A DNA stretch of 64,000 nt from an uncultured Clostridia bacterium (lineage in GTDB: Bacteria; Bacillota; Clostridia; Lachnospirales; Lachnospiraceae), in contig CALBNS010000087.1 in the NCBI GenBank assembly GCA_937896665.1, forward strand, positions 62,001 to 126,000, written 5' to 3'. Positions 23,881 through 33,378 of this stretch are shown here, one piece after another. Both the position numbers and the translations under genes were made by a program. Under the pieces are notes generated by a model that had not been told where the DNA came from, ran no database searches, and worked only from the letters and a program-made list of their open reading frames with translations. Every line of letters starts with the position of its first letter. Positions within the stretch are counted from its first letter, which is position 1.

Positions 23881-24645
23881 TTACAGTGTGCCACCAAAAT
23901 CTGTACAAAGAGCCTGCCCTGTAATCGCACGGGACTCATCACTTGCAAGGAACAATAAGATATTTGCGACATCATCCGGCATACAAGGCTGTACTTTTAA
24001 ATCGCTGTGTTTTGCCATCTGTCCCATCATATCAGGATCCAGCGTTGCCGGGTTGGTACCTGACACCATAGGAGTGACGATTGTACCTGGGCATACTGCG
24101 TTACAACGGATATTTGTGCCTGCAAAACGAAGTGCTGTATGGCGTGTCACTCCGATAACTGCTGCTTTCGTTGATACATAAACGGCTCCGCCACATCCCA
24201 TGACACCGGCGATAGAAGCCACGTTCACAATGGAACCATATCCGGTCTTTGACATTTCTGCAGTTGCCGCGCGCATACAGTACATGGTTCCTTTCTGATT
24301 AATGTCAACAATTCGATCCAAATCTTCATCGGTGAAACGGTCGATTGGTTTCAGACCCGCTTCCAAAACGCCGGCATTGTTAATCAAAATATCTGCCTTT
24401 CCGTATCCTTCCACTGCTTTAGCAATTAGTTTGTCGGCATCCCCCTTCTTGGAAATATCTGTCACAACCGGCAATACTTCTCCGCCCGCTTCGCGAATAG
24501 CAACAGCAACTTCTTCCAATTGTGCTTCACGACGAGCACTGATTACGACTTTTGCTCCCTCTTTTGCAAATAATTTTGCTGTTGCAGCGCCTACTCCAGA
24601 ATTACCACCAGTAATAACCGCAACTTTTCCTTCTAATCGACCCAT
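23881..24645 (-). CDS. Short-chain dehydrogenase/reductase
   Basis: Classical SDR oxidoreductase of 254 residues. The nucleotide-binding motif TGxxxGxG is 'TGGNSGVG' (12-19), and the catalytic Ser144, Tyr156 and Lys160 (Y-x3-K) are all present, with 'NNAG' at 89-92. The paired Arg after the second beta strand ('SARRE', 36-40) suggests a preference for NADP(H). Substrate is unknown; in gut Clostridia such enzymes include hydroxysteroid and sugar-alcohol dehydrogenases, but the sequence does not settle that. It stands alone, next to the tRNA pair. Confidence 0.9.
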   Translation of the reverse strand: MGRLEGKVAVITGGNSGVGAATAKLFAKEGAKVVISARREAQLEEVAVAIREAGGEVLPVVTDISKKGDADKLIAKAVEGYGKADILINNAGVLEAGLKPIDRFTDEDLDRIVDINQKGTMYCMRAATAEMSKTGYGSIVNVASIAGVMGCGGAVYVSTKAAVIGVTRHTALRFAGTNIRCNAVCPGTIVTPMVSGTNPATLDPDMMGQMAKHSDLKVQPCMPDDVANILLFLASDESRAITGQALCTDFGGTL

Positions 24646-24773
24646 ATTGGAATCCTCCTTTGTTTTTTATTGATTATATTATAATGTTTCCTTTTTAGCA
24701 GGTCAACTATCTTATGCCATTAGAGAATTTTTGGAGAAAAATAAAATTTAAAATAAATTTAAATAAAAAATTG

Positions 24774-24802
24774 TTGACAAAGGGGAAAGTATAAGATATA
24801 CT
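24774..24802 (+). promoter_or_regulatory. Promoter of the tRNA-Pro / tRNA-Leu unit
   Basis: TTGACA (24774-24779), a 17-base spacer and TATACT (24797-24802), about 30 bases upstream of tRNA-Pro. Confidence 0.85.
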
Positions 24803-24832
24803 ATCAAATGTGCTTGAGAACAAAATACATGC

Positions 24833-24907
24833 CGGGGTGTGGCTCAGCTTGGCTAGAGCGCCTGGTTTGGGACCAGGAGGTCGCAGGTTCGAATCCTGTC
24901 ACCCCGA
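24833..24907 (+). tRNA. tRNA-Pro (anticodon TGG)
   Basis: Acceptor arms CGGGGTG and CACCCCG pair perfectly. The anticodon stem is CCTGG/CCAGG with loop TTTGGGA (anticodon TGG). The T-arm GCAGGTTCGAATCCTGT is canonical. The 3' CCA is not encoded. Confidence 0.95.
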
Positions 24908-24930
24908 TGGATACGTTCTTTAATCACTAT

Positions 24931-25015
24931 GCAGGAGTGTCGGAACTGGCAGACGAGCAAGACTAAGGATCTTGTAAGCAATGCGCTTGTGTGGGTTCAA
25001 GTCCCATCTCCTGCA
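24931..25015 (+). tRNA. tRNA-Leu (anticodon AAG)
   Basis: Acceptor arms GCAGGAG and CTCCTGC pair perfectly. The anticodon stem is CAAGA/TCTTG around the loop CTAAGGA, so the anticodon reads AAG for CUU-family codons. A long variable arm (about 15 bases) marks a class II tRNA. CCA is not encoded. It lies 23 bases after tRNA-Pro and is probably co-transcribed. Confidence 0.9.
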
Positions 25016-25026
25016 TTCAACTTAAT

Positions 25027-25066
25027 TGCTAGAATCATTTGTTTGTGATGATTCTGGCATTTTTTT
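25027..25066 (+). terminator. Terminator of the tRNA-Pro / tRNA-Leu unit
   Basis: TGCTAGAATCAT (25027-25038) pairs with ATGATTCTGGCA (25048-25059), followed by seven T. Confidence 0.9.
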
Positions 25067-25212
25067 GCTGTAAAAATAAAAATGAGGCAGAAATGGTGCG
25101 GGCAATATTGACAAAGCATTTCTATCAGAATTTAAAATAAGAAAGCGTTTCTTCGCCAAATATGGTATGATAGAAGTAGGTGATTTTTGGATGATGGATT
25201 GGAGGAACGGTA

Positions 25213-26220
25213 ATGACAATTCGTGAACAGTTAGAACGGAGAGAAAAAGAATATTTGAGTCCATATGCTGCTTACAGCGCAGAAACCCTTGGAAGAAAGG
25301 TGGAAGAAGAACCATGTGACCTCAGACCGGCATTTCAGAGAGACAGGGATAGAATCTTGCATAGTAAGGCATTTCGAAGATTGAAACAGAAGACCCAGGT
25401 ATTCTTATTGCCGAAAGGCGACCATTATAGAACAAGACTTACACATACACTAGAAGTGTCGCAGAACGCAAGAACAATTGCGAAGGCACTGCGTCTGAAT
25501 GAAGACTTAGTAGAAGCAATCAGCCTGGGACATGATCTGGGGCATACACCGTTCGGTCATGCGGGAGAAAGGGCTCTGAATAAGCTATGTCCATTTGGAT
25601 TTGAGCATAACAGGCAGAGCGTGCGTGTTGTGGAATGTATCGAGAAAGACGGAAAAGGCCTAAATCTTACGAAAGAAGTGCTGGATGGTATTTTGAACCA
25701 CCAGACAGTTGGAAAACCTCTCACCTTAGAAGGTCAAATTGTAAGACTGTCGGATAAAATTGCATATATTAATCACGATATTGATGACGCAATCCGCGGT
25801 GGAATATTGCTGGACGGGGATTTGCCGCCAAAATTCAGAAAGATTCTTGGAAATACTACAAGGGAGAGGCTGAATACAATGATTCATGATGTTATTATGA
25901 ACAGTATGGATCGACCTGAGATTAAGATGTCAGAAGAAGTTGGTGCAGCAATGGCGGGTCTTAGAAAATTCATGTTTGAAAACGTATATAAGAATCCTGT
26001 GGCAAAGCATGAAGAAGAAAAAGCAATTCAAATGATTGGGAATCTTTATGAGTATTATATGGACCATGTGGAATTGTTGCCAGAAGAATATCTCAATATG
26101 ATGGTTCAAAAAGGCGATGCAAAAGAACAGGTTATCTGCGACTATATTGCCGGAATGACAGATAATTATGCTGTTAAAGTATTCCAAAAATATTTTATAC
26201 CGGAATTTTGGAAAAATTAA
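25213..26220 (+). CDS. dgt: Deoxyguanosinetriphosphate triphosphohydrolase-like protein
   Basis: HD-domain dNTP triphosphohydrolase (335 residues). The metal site is visible as 'THTLEVSQ' (about 76-83), 'GHDLGHTPFGHAGE' (about 107-120) and 'LSDKIAYINHDIDDA' (about 177-191). These enzymes remove triphosphate from dNTPs, often all four, and help balance DNA precursors. The short form typical of Gram-positives is present. It opens the run dgt-dnaG-rpoD-trmK with a TTGGAGG site, a conserved order in Clostridia. A possible TTGACA promoter lies near 25108. Confidence 0.92.
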   Translation: MTIREQLERREKEYLSPYAAYSAETLGRKVEEEPCDLRPAFQRDRDRILHSKAFRRLKQKTQVFLLPKGDHYRTRLTHTLEVSQNARTIAKALRLNEDLVEAISLGHDLGHTPFGHAGERALNKLCPFGFEHNRQSVRVVECIEKDGKGLNLTKEVLDGILNHQTVGKPLTLEGQIVRLSDKIAYINHDIDDAIRGGILLDGDLPPKFRKILGNTTRERLNTMIHDVIMNSMDRPEIKMSEEVGAAMAGLRKFMFENVYKNPVAKHEEEKAIQMIGNLYEYYMDHVELLPEEYLNMMVQKGDAKEQVICDYIAGMTDNYAVKVFQKYFIPEFWKN

Positions 26221-26284
26221 AGGAAATCAAGAACATTTGTCGAATATATGCTAGTAGGGAATAGAATTTGAAAGGAAGAAAAAT

Positions 26285-28060
26285 ATGTACTTTTCAGAGG
26301 ACCTGATTGAAGAAATAAGACAAAGTAATGATATTGTTGATGTAATTTCCGGATATGTCAAACTGCAAAAGAAGGGTAGTTCCTATTTTGGCTTGTGCCC
26401 GTTTCACAATGAGAAGTCACCGTCCTTTTCTGTGAGCAGAAGTAAACAGATGTATTATTGCTTCGGCTGTGGAGCGGGAGGAAATGTCATCACGTTTATT
26501 ATGGAATATGAGAATTACTCCTTTGTAGAGGCGGTAAAAATGCTTGCAGAGCGTGCAGGTATAGATATACCGGAAGTGGAGTATTCAAAAGAAGCTAAAG
26601 CGAAGGCAGATTTAAAGGCAACGCTTCTGGAGATTAACAAACTAGCTGCAAAGTATTATTATGTACAGTTAAAATCTATGCAGGGAAAAAACGCATATAC
26701 ATATCTGGCGAAGCGTGGACTGAGTGATGAGACAATTACTGCTTTTGGTCTTGGATATTCCAACAAATACAGTGATGATTTGTACAAGTATCTTAAAGCA
26801 AAAGGCTACAAAGACGAGTTTATTGCGAAAGCGGGGTTAATCAGTATTGATGAGAAAAACGGGGTCTATGACAAATTTTGGAACCGTGTAATGTTTCCGA
26901 TTATGGATGTCAATAACCGTGTCATTGCATTCGGTGGAAGAGTTATGGGAGATGCTAAGCCAAAGTATTTGAATTCGCCCGAAACGGAAGTGTTTGATAA
27001 GAGCCGTAACTTGTATGGGCTGAATCGGGCAAGAACGTCACGTAAACACTATTTTTTAATCTGTGAAGGGTATATGGATGTCATTGCGCTGCATCAGGCC
27101 GGATTTACGAATGCAGTTGCTTCTCTTGGAACAGCACTGACTCCGGGACATGCTTCATTGATTAAGCGGTATGTAAGTGAAGTGTATCTGACATATGACA
27201 GCGATGAAGCGGGAACAAAGGCTGCACTGCGAGCACTCCCTATTCTAAAAGAAGCCGGTATTACGGCAAAAATAATACGAATGGACCCTTATAAAGACCC
27301 GGATGAGTTTATTAAGAATCTTGGGGCTGAAAGTTTTGAAGAACGTATTAATAACGCAAGAAATGGTTTTATGTTTTCATTGGAAGTTCTGGAGCGTGAT
27401 TTTGACTTGAACTCACCGGAGGGAAAGACGGCGTTTTACCATGAGGTTGCGAAGCGGCTGACTGGCTTTGAGGAAGAAATCGAGCGCAATAATTATATTG
27501 AAGCAGTTGCGGAGAAATATAGGATTGGATATGACAATCTCCGGAAACTGGTTGCAAAGACAGCGATTCGTGAGGGACATGCAAAGCCGGCAGATAGACC
27601 AAAACAGGCAGTGGGCAGAGAGAAGAATAAAGAAGATGGCAACCTGCAGTCCCAAAAGATTTTGCTGACATGGCTGATTGAAAATGAAAAATTATTTGGA
27701 CAAATTAGAAAGTATATTACAGTAGAAGACTTTACGAAAGAACTATATCGTTCGGTAGCACAGTTACTGTTTGAACAGTATGAGTCGGGTGAACTTAATC
27801 CTGCAAAGGTGATGAATCATTTTACGGATGAGGAAGAACATCGGGAAGTTGCTTCGTTGTTTCACACAAGAATTCAGAAGTTGACAACAAAAGAAGAACA
27901 GGAAAAGGCATTGCAAGAGACAATTATGCGTGTGAAGAATAATAGTATAGAAACAGCTACGAAGATGCTGGCACCGACAGATATTATAGGGCTGCAAAAA
28001 TTGATGGAAGCGAAAAGGTCCCTGCAGGACTTGCAGAAACTGCATATTTCTATTGATTAA
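26285..28060 (+). CDS. dnaG: DNA primase
   Basis: Synthesises RNA primers at the replication fork. The 591-residue protein has the N-terminal CHC2 zinc ribbon ('CPFHNEKSPSF...YYCFGCGAGG', about 39-65), the TOPRIM catalytic region with 'ICEGYMDVIALH' and 'TYDSDEAG', and a C-terminal helicase-interacting part. Length fits bacterial DnaG (about 580-600). It sits between dgt and rpoD in the classic macromolecular-synthesis arrangement, with GGAAG upstream. Confidence 0.96.
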   Translation: MYFSEDLIEEIRQSNDIVDVISGYVKLQKKGSSYFGLCPFHNEKSPSFSVSRSKQMYYCFGCGAGGNVITFIMEYENYSFVEAVKMLAERAGIDIPEVEYSKEAKAKADLKATLLEINKLAAKYYYVQLKSMQGKNAYTYLAKRGLSDETITAFGLGYSNKYSDDLYKYLKAKGYKDEFIAKAGLISIDEKNGVYDKFWNRVMFPIMDVNNRVIAFGGRVMGDAKPKYLNSPETEVFDKSRNLYGLNRARTSRKHYFLICEGYMDVIALHQAGFTNAVASLGTALTPGHASLIKRYVSEVYLTYDSDEAGTKAALRALPILKEAGITAKIIRMDPYKDPDEFIKNLGAESFEERINNARNGFMFSLEVLERDFDLNSPEGKTAFYHEVAKRLTGFEEEIERNNYIEAVAEKYRIGYDNLRKLVAKTAIREGHAKPADRPKQAVGREKNKEDGNLQSQKILLTWLIENEKLFGQIRKYITVEDFTKELYRSVAQLLFEQYESGELNPAKVMNHFTDEEEHREVASLFHTRIQKLTTKEEQEKALQETIMRVKNNSIETATKMLAPTDIIGLQKLMEAKRSLQDLQKLHISID

Positions 28061-28099
28061 GGATAAAATATAAACAAGTTATGAGAGGATGGACACTAA

Positions 28100-29218
28100 A
28101 TGGAAGAACAGGCTATTAAATTTGAGGAAAAATTGAAAAATCTGGTTGCTTTAGGGAAAAAGAAAAAGAGTATCCTGGAGATTCAGGAAATCAATGAAGT
28201 TTTCTCAGATATGGAGCTGGAAGCAGAACAAATGGAGAAAATTTTTGAGTATCTGGAGGCTCAAAATATTGATGTTTTACGTATTACAGCTGAGACAGAA
28301 GATGATAACGACGATATGACATTGCTTTTGGCTGATGAAGAGGAAGAAGTCGATGTTGAAAAAATCGATTTGTCCGTACCGGATGGTATCAGCATTGAAG
28401 ACCCGGTCCGTATGTATTTGAAAGAGATAGGGAAAGTTCCTCTTTTAAGTGCGGAGGAGGAAGTGGAATTAGCAAAACGCATGGCAGACGGAGATGAAGA
28501 GGCAAAGAAAAGACTTGCTGAGGCGAACCTGCGTCTTGTAGTAAGTATTGCAAAGCGTTATGTAGGTCGTGGTATGTTATTCCTGGATTTAATTCAGGAA
28601 GGAAATTTAGGACTTATTAAAGCAGTAGAAAAATTCGATTATCAGAAAGGTTTCAAATTCAGTACTTATGCCACATGGTGGATTCGCCAGGCAATTACGA
28701 GGGCCATTGCTGATCAGGCAAGAACAATACGTATTCCTGTGCATATGGTAGAAACAATCAATAAACTGATCCGTGTTTCACGTCAGTTGTTGCAGGAGTT
28801 GGGACGCGAGCCAATGCCAGAGGAGATTGCAGAGGAATTGGACATGCCGGTAGAGCGTGTGCGTGAGATCCTGAAGATTTCACAGGAGCCTGTTTCTTTG
28901 GAAACACCGATTGGTGAAGAAGAAGACAGCCATTTGGGTGACTTTATTCAGGACGATAATGTTCCGGTACCGGCTGAAGCAGCAGCGGCAACTTTGTTAA
29001 AAGAACAGTTGGGAGAGGTATTGGATACACTGACAGAGAGAGAACAGAAAGTGCTTCGTCTGCGTTTCGGTATGAATGATGGACGTGCCAGAACTTTGGA
29101 AGAAGTTGGAAAAGAATTTGATGTTACTCGTGAGAGAATTCGTCAGATTGAAGCCAAGGCACTTAGAAAACTGCGTCATCCAAGCCGCAGCCGTAAATTA
29201 AGAGATTATTTAGATTAG
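28100..29218 (+). CDS. rpoD: RNA polymerase principal sigma factor RpoD/SigA
   Basis: Housekeeping sigma factor. The 372-residue protein carries region 1.2 ('DPVRMYLKEIGKVPLLS'), region 2.3-2.4 ('KGFKFSTYATWWIRQAITRA', about 195-214, with the -10 readers), region 3 and region 4.2 ('TLEEVGKEFDVTRERIRQIE', about 334-353). A short acidic N-terminal region (about 1-95) replaces the large 1.1 domain of E. coli, as usual in Firmicutes. Its -35/-10 preference agrees with the many TTGACA/TATAAT promoters in this window. Confidence 0.97.
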   Translation: MEEQAIKFEEKLKNLVALGKKKKSILEIQEINEVFSDMELEAEQMEKIFEYLEAQNIDVLRITAETEDDNDDMTLLLADEEEEVDVEKIDLSVPDGISIEDPVRMYLKEIGKVPLLSAEEEVELAKRMADGDEEAKKRLAEANLRLVVSIAKRYVGRGMLFLDLIQEGNLGLIKAVEKFDYQKGFKFSTYATWWIRQAITRAIADQARTIRIPVHMVETINKLIRVSRQLLQELGREPMPEEIAEELDMPVERVREILKISQEPVSLETPIGEEEDSHLGDFIQDDNVPVPAEAAAATLLKEQLGEVLDTLTEREQKVLRLRFGMNDGRARTLEEVGKEFDVTRERIRQIEAKALRKLRHPSRSRKLRDYLD

Positions 29219-29226
29219 GTGATGAT

Positions 29227-29919
29227 ATGGAGTTATCAAAGAGACTTCAGGCTGTTTCTAACCTTATAAGTAAAGGAATGCGTGTTGCAGACGTTGGCAC
29301 TGACCACGGATATGTTCCGATTTATCTGATAGAGAGTGGGAAATGTCCCAGCGTGATTGCGATGGATATCAATGAAGGACCACTTGCACGGGCGAAGGAA
29401 CATATTCTGCTTCATGGTCTTTCCGAGCAGATTGCAACCAGACAGTCTGATGGTGTAAAGGCATTGGCTGTTTGTGAATGTGACTGTGTGATTGTGGCTG
29501 GCATGGGCGGCGCACTCGCAGTAAGGATTATGGAAGAAGGAAGGGAAATCTTTGAAAATCTCAAGGAATTTGTACTTCAGCCTCAGTCGGAATTGGAAAA
29601 AGTGCGGCAGTATTTGTGCGAACATGAGTATGATATCATTCAGGAAGATATGGTACTTGAGGATGGGAAATTTTATCCAATGATGAAGGCAGTAAAAGCT
29701 GCTACCGATCATTATGATTTGAAGGAATTACGTTACGGAAAAAGATTATTGGCACAGAAGCACCCGGTATTAAAAGTGTTTTTAGAAAAAGAAATAAAGA
29801 CAAAAGAACAAATTTTGAAAAATTTGAAAGAAGAGACAGGGGCTCATATAGAAGCAAGAAAATCAGAACTTCAATCTGACCTGTCTGTAGCAAAGGAAGC
29901 ACTCGGTGTATATTTGTAG
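29227..29919 (+). CDS. trmK: tRNA (adenine22-N1)-methyltransferase
   Basis: Methylates N1 of A22 in tRNA, using S-adenosylmethionine. The 230-residue protein has the Rossmann SAM site 'VADVGTDHGYVPIYL' (about 20-34), the second acidic residue in 'VIAMDINEGPL' and a 'VAGMGG' motif (about 90-95), with a C-terminal coiled-coil. TrmK lies directly after rpoD in many Firmicutes, here 8 bases after it with an AGGTGAT site. Confidence 0.92.
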   Translation: MELSKRLQAVSNLISKGMRVADVGTDHGYVPIYLIESGKCPSVIAMDINEGPLARAKEHILLHGLSEQIATRQSDGVKALAVCECDCVIVAGMGGALAVRIMEEGREIFENLKEFVLQPQSELEKVRQYLCEHEYDIIQEDMVLEDGKFYPMMKAVKAATDHYDLKELRYGKRLLAQKHPVLKVFLEKEIKTKEQILKNLKEETGAHIEARKSELQSDLSVAKEALGVYL

Positions 29920-29931
29920 AGAGGATAACAT

Positions 29932-30708
29932 ATGCTTTGTAAGGAGATTATAGAAATCATAGAAAGTACATATCCAAAGCATGCGGCATGTGAGTGGGAC
30001 AATGTCGGGCTGCTTGTGGGGCGCATGGAAAAGGAAGTGCAAAAAATTTACGTGGCACTGGATGCGACAGATGAGGTTGTTGCTGAGGCAGCTGCTATAC
30101 ATGCAGATATGTTAATTACGCATCATCCGCTTATTTTCTCGCCAATGAAAAAAATTACAGATGACCATTTTATGGGAAAACGTGTGGTAACACTTTTACA
30201 GCATGACATTTCTTATTATGCAATGCACACGAACTATGATGTGCTTGGAATGGCAGAATTAGCGGGAAAGCTGATGAGCCTTCAGAATGCAGATGTGTTA
30301 GAGATTACGGATGTGGAGAGACATGAGGGAATCGGACGGGTTGGTGAATTAGAAAGAGAGATGACGCTGGAGGAATGCTGCAATTTAGTAAAGAGACGTT
30401 TCCATCTGCCGGCTGTCAGGTTGTTTGGCGAGAAAAACAGTATGGTGAATCGTGCAGCAATTTCTCCGGGCTCGGGGAAAAGTATGATTGGCGCTGCACT
30501 TGAAAAGAAAGCAGAGGTATTGATTACCGGAGATATTGATCATCACGAAGGGATTGATGCTGTTGCCAGAAATCTAGCGATTATTGATGCAGGCCATTAT
30601 GGACTTGAGCATATTTTTATTGAAGATATGGTACGTTTTTTACAGACACATATTCATAACGTACAGATTGAAAAGACTGGAATCGTACATCCATTTCAAA
30701 TACTATAA
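29932..30708 (+). CDS. Nif3-like dinuclear metal center protein
   Basis: 258 residues of the NIF3/DUF34 family, hexameric proteins with a two-metal site. Metal ligands are visible in 'THHPLIF' (about 65-71) and the C-terminal 'GHYGLE' (about 222-227), with 'GDIDHHEGIDA' between. The shorter form without the inserted PII-like domain is present. Function is not settled; a GTP cyclohydrolase I type 2 role has been proposed for relatives. It follows trmK by 12 bases, the usual Firmicutes partner. Confidence 0.9.
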   Translation: MLCKEIIEIIESTYPKHAACEWDNVGLLVGRMEKEVQKIYVALDATDEVVAEAAAIHADMLITHHPLIFSPMKKITDDHFMGKRVVTLLQHDISYYAMHTNYDVLGMAELAGKLMSLQNADVLEITDVERHEGIGRVGELEREMTLEECCNLVKRRFHLPAVRLFGEKNSMVNRAAISPGSGKSMIGAALEKKAEVLITGDIDHHEGIDAVARNLAIIDAGHYGLEHIFIEDMVRFLQTHIHNVQIEKTGIVHPFQIL

Positions 30709-30726
30709 TTGGAAAGAGGGAGTATT

Positions 30727-32394
30727 ATGGAGCAAAAAATGTATCGCATACAGATAAACGGTGTGACAAAAGAATACCCGGAAGGAACATGTTTTGAGGT
30801 GATTGCAAAGGAATGGCAAAGCCAGTATCTGCATCCTGTGGTTCTTGTGTTTGAAAATAAGAAGCTTCGGGAATTAAAGGAAAGAGTGACGAAAGACTGT
30901 ACACTTACGTTTGTCACGACTGCAGAACCTGTGGGACATAAAGCATATACAAGAAGTATTTGTCTGATGATGGTAAAGGCGATTTATGATGTATGTGAAC
31001 ATCAGAATATAGAAAAAGTACGCATTGACTTTTCAATCGGAGAGGGATATTTTTGCACTGTGCACGGGGACGTTGAATTAAATCAGGCGTTTTTAGAGCG
31101 TGTAAAGATGAGAATGCTTGAAATGGTAGCAGAAAAAATGCCAATTAACAAGCGGACTGTCCATACAGAGGATGCGATTGCAATTTTTCATAAGCACGGT
31201 ATGCACGATAAAGAAAGGCTGTTTGAATACCGCAGAGTATCTAAAGCCAATATTTACAGCATGAATGAGTTTGAAGATTACTATTATGGCTATATGGTTC
31301 CAGATGCTTCTTATCTGGCATATTTTGATTTGTTCCTGTATGATGAAGGTTTTGTGGTGCAGATGCCGGAGAGAGAGAATCCGACAGTTGTACCTCCGTT
31401 TCGGCCATACCATAAGCTATTTCAGGTATTGAAAGAGTCGACTGTGTGGGGGAATATGCAGAGAATAGAGTCTGTTGCCGATTTGAATGACGAGATTACC
31501 AAAAGAAATATTCAGGAGACAATCCTGGTACAGGAGGCATTACAGGAGAAGAAAATTGCGGAAATCGCTGAGATGATAGTAGAAAGACCGGATGTGAAGT
31601 TTATACTGATTGCAGGACCGTCTTCATCAGGAAAGACAACATTTTCACACCGATTGTCAATTCAGCTTCGTGCACATGGCATGATTCCACATCCGATTGC
31701 CGTTGATAACTATTTTGTGAATCGTGACGATACACCAAGAGATGAAGATGGAAATTATAATTTTGAATGTCTGGAAGCCATTGATATAGAGCTTTTGAAT
31801 CAGCAGATGGCAGATCTTCTGGAAGGAAAAGAAGTGGAACTGCCAGTTTATAACTTTAAGACGGGTAAGCGAGAAGATAGTGGGCAGATGAAGCAGTTGG
31901 GAAAGAATGATGTCCTTGTTATTGAAGGAATTCATTGTCTGAATGATGCATTGACGTATAAACTATCAAAAGAAAATAAGTTTAAGATTTATATTAGTGC
32001 GTTGACCCAGTTAAATATTGATGAACATAACCGTATTCCAACAACAGACGGAAGATTGATTCGCCGTATGGTCAGAGATGCAAGAACCAGAGGAACCTCA
32101 GCAAGGCAGACGATTGCTATGTGGCCGTCTGTGAGAAGAGGGGAGGAGGAGAATATTTTTCCTTATCAGGAAGAGGCAGATGTGATGTTTAACTCAGCAT
32201 TGATTTATGAACTGGCTGTTTTAAAATTATATGCAGAGCCAATTTTATTTGGAATTGAGAAAGACTGTCAGGAATATCAGGAGGCAAAAAGGCTTTTGAA
32301 ATTCTTTGATTATTTTGTAGGAATTGGAAGTGAGAATATTCCGATGAATTCGCTGCTTCGGGAATTTGTCGGAGGAGGCTGCTTTAATGTATAG
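30727..32394 (+). CDS. Nucleoside kinase with TGS/ThrRS-like N-terminus and uridine kinase-like C-terminus
   Basis: 555 residues from the ATG at 30727 (GAGGGAG upstream; a TTG further up is less likely). The first ~65 residues look like a TGS domain and the next ~120 resemble the second additional domain of threonyl-tRNA synthetase. From about residue 290 a P-loop kinase of the phosphoribulokinase/uridine kinase family begins, with Walker A 'AGPSSSGKTTFSHRL' and a conserved 'AVDNYFVNRDDTPRDEDG'. It probably phosphorylates a nucleoside with ATP. This fused architecture is widespread in Clostridia, but its substrate and the use of the tRNA-synthetase-like part are not well defined. Confidence 0.85.
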   Translation: MEQKMYRIQINGVTKEYPEGTCFEVIAKEWQSQYLHPVVLVFENKKLRELKERVTKDCTLTFVTTAEPVGHKAYTRSICLMMVKAIYDVCEHQNIEKVRIDFSIGEGYFCTVHGDVELNQAFLERVKMRMLEMVAEKMPINKRTVHTEDAIAIFHKHGMHDKERLFEYRRVSKANIYSMNEFEDYYYGYMVPDASYLAYFDLFLYDEGFVVQMPERENPTVVPPFRPYHKLFQVLKESTVWGNMQRIESVADLNDEITKRNIQETILVQEALQEKKIAEIAEMIVERPDVKFILIAGPSSSGKTTFSHRLSIQLRAHGMIPHPIAVDNYFVNRDDTPRDEDGNYNFECLEAIDIELLNQQMADLLEGKEVELPVYNFKTGKREDSGQMKQLGKNDVLVIEGIHCLNDALTYKLSKENKFKIYISALTQLNIDEHNRIPTTDGRLIRRMVRDARTRGTSARQTIAMWPSVRRGEEENIFPYQEEADVMFNSALIYELAVLKLYAEPILFGIEKDCQEYQEAKRLLKFFDYFVGIGSENIPMNSLLREFVGGGCFNV

Positions 32395-32409
32395 TTTAAA
32401 AGCATAGAA

Positions 32410-32439
32410 ATGTGTGAACTCGGGGGTTCACACATTTTT
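32410..32439. terminator. Terminator of the nucleoside kinase unit
   Basis: ATGTGTGAAC (32410-32419), 6-base loop, GTTCACACAT (32426-32435), then TTTTTA. It abuts the convergent RluA-family gene. Confidence 0.88.
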
Positions 32440-33325
32440 ATGCGTTCAGAATTTTTTTCATGTCTTCCGGCAGATCGGCTGTAAATTCCAACGATTCTTT
32501 GGTAATGGGATGCACAAAGGATAGGCGGTACGAGTGGAGTGCCTGACGATTTATTACAGAGTAGTCAGGGCAATATAAAAAATCTCCCGGCAATGGATGT
32601 CCGATATGTTTCATGTGAACGCGAATCTGGTGCGTGCGTCCTGTGGCAAGCTTTAATGCAACCAGGGAGTATCCATTCGCATAAGCAATTCTTTTATAGT
32701 GTGTGCAGGCATAGTCCCCATGCAGTTCATCCACCCGCCGCTCAATGGTAGAACCGTCTACACGTCCGATTGGCGCCTCAATCATACCCCTCTCCGGGAC
32801 TTTTCCGGTGGCAATTGCAAGATATTCTCTATGAATTTCACGGTTTTGCACCATGTTTGAAAGAAGCGAGGCACTGTACATGTGCTTGGCGAGAATCAGA
32901 AGACCGGTTGTATCGCGGTCTAAACGGTTGATACAACGATAAGTAAAAGGTTTTTGTTTCTGTGCATAATAATAAGCGACTGCATTGGCAAGTGTGTTGT
33001 CATAATTGCCCTGTGACGGGTGAATCGGCATATTAACCGGTTTGTTAATTATCATTAAATCTTCATCTTCATAAATAATGTCCAGCGGCAGATTAGAAGG
33101 TACGATGTTTTCGGAAGTTTCAGTTTCCAATACCGTGATTGTAAGTATATCACCTTTATGCAGAAGGTCAGATACACGCGCCCAGACATCATTTAACAGG
33201 ATACCGTTTTCTGTGCGCTTTAGATGGGTAATGATCTGGCTGGAATAGGATTGATCCTTTAAAAAAGTAAGCAGCCTGACCCCTTCGTATTCTGTTGGAA
33301 TTATATATGAAAAGATTCGTCTCAT
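32438..33325 (-). CDS. RluA-family pseudouridine synthase
   Basis: Isomerises uridine to pseudouridine in rRNA or tRNA. The 295-residue protein has an N-terminal S4-like region (about 10-70), then the catalytic segment 'RCINRLDRDTTGLLILAK' with the invariant Asp, and the downstream 'LKLATGRTHQIRVHMKHIGH'. It belongs to the RluC/RluD branch; the target uridine cannot be told. The ATG at 33325 has GAGGTGA upstream. Convergent with the nucleoside kinase. Confidence 0.92.
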   Translation of the reverse strand: MRRIFSYIIPTEYEGVRLLTFLKDQSYSSQIITHLKRTENGILLNDVWARVSDLLHKGDILTITVLETETSENIVPSNLPLDIIYEDEDLMIINKPVNMPIHPSQGNYDNTLANAVAYYYAQKQKPFTYRCINRLDRDTTGLLILAKHMYSASLLSNMVQNREIHREYLAIATGKVPERGMIEAPIGRVDGSTIERRVDELHGDYACTHYKRIAYANGYSLVALKLATGRTHQIRVHMKHIGHPLPGDFLYCPDYSVINRQALHSYRLSFVHPITKESLEFTADLPEDMKKILNA

Positions 33326-33378
33326 ATGCACATCACCTCACATAAGTAAGGACGCAGTGTGAACTACGTCCTATAACT

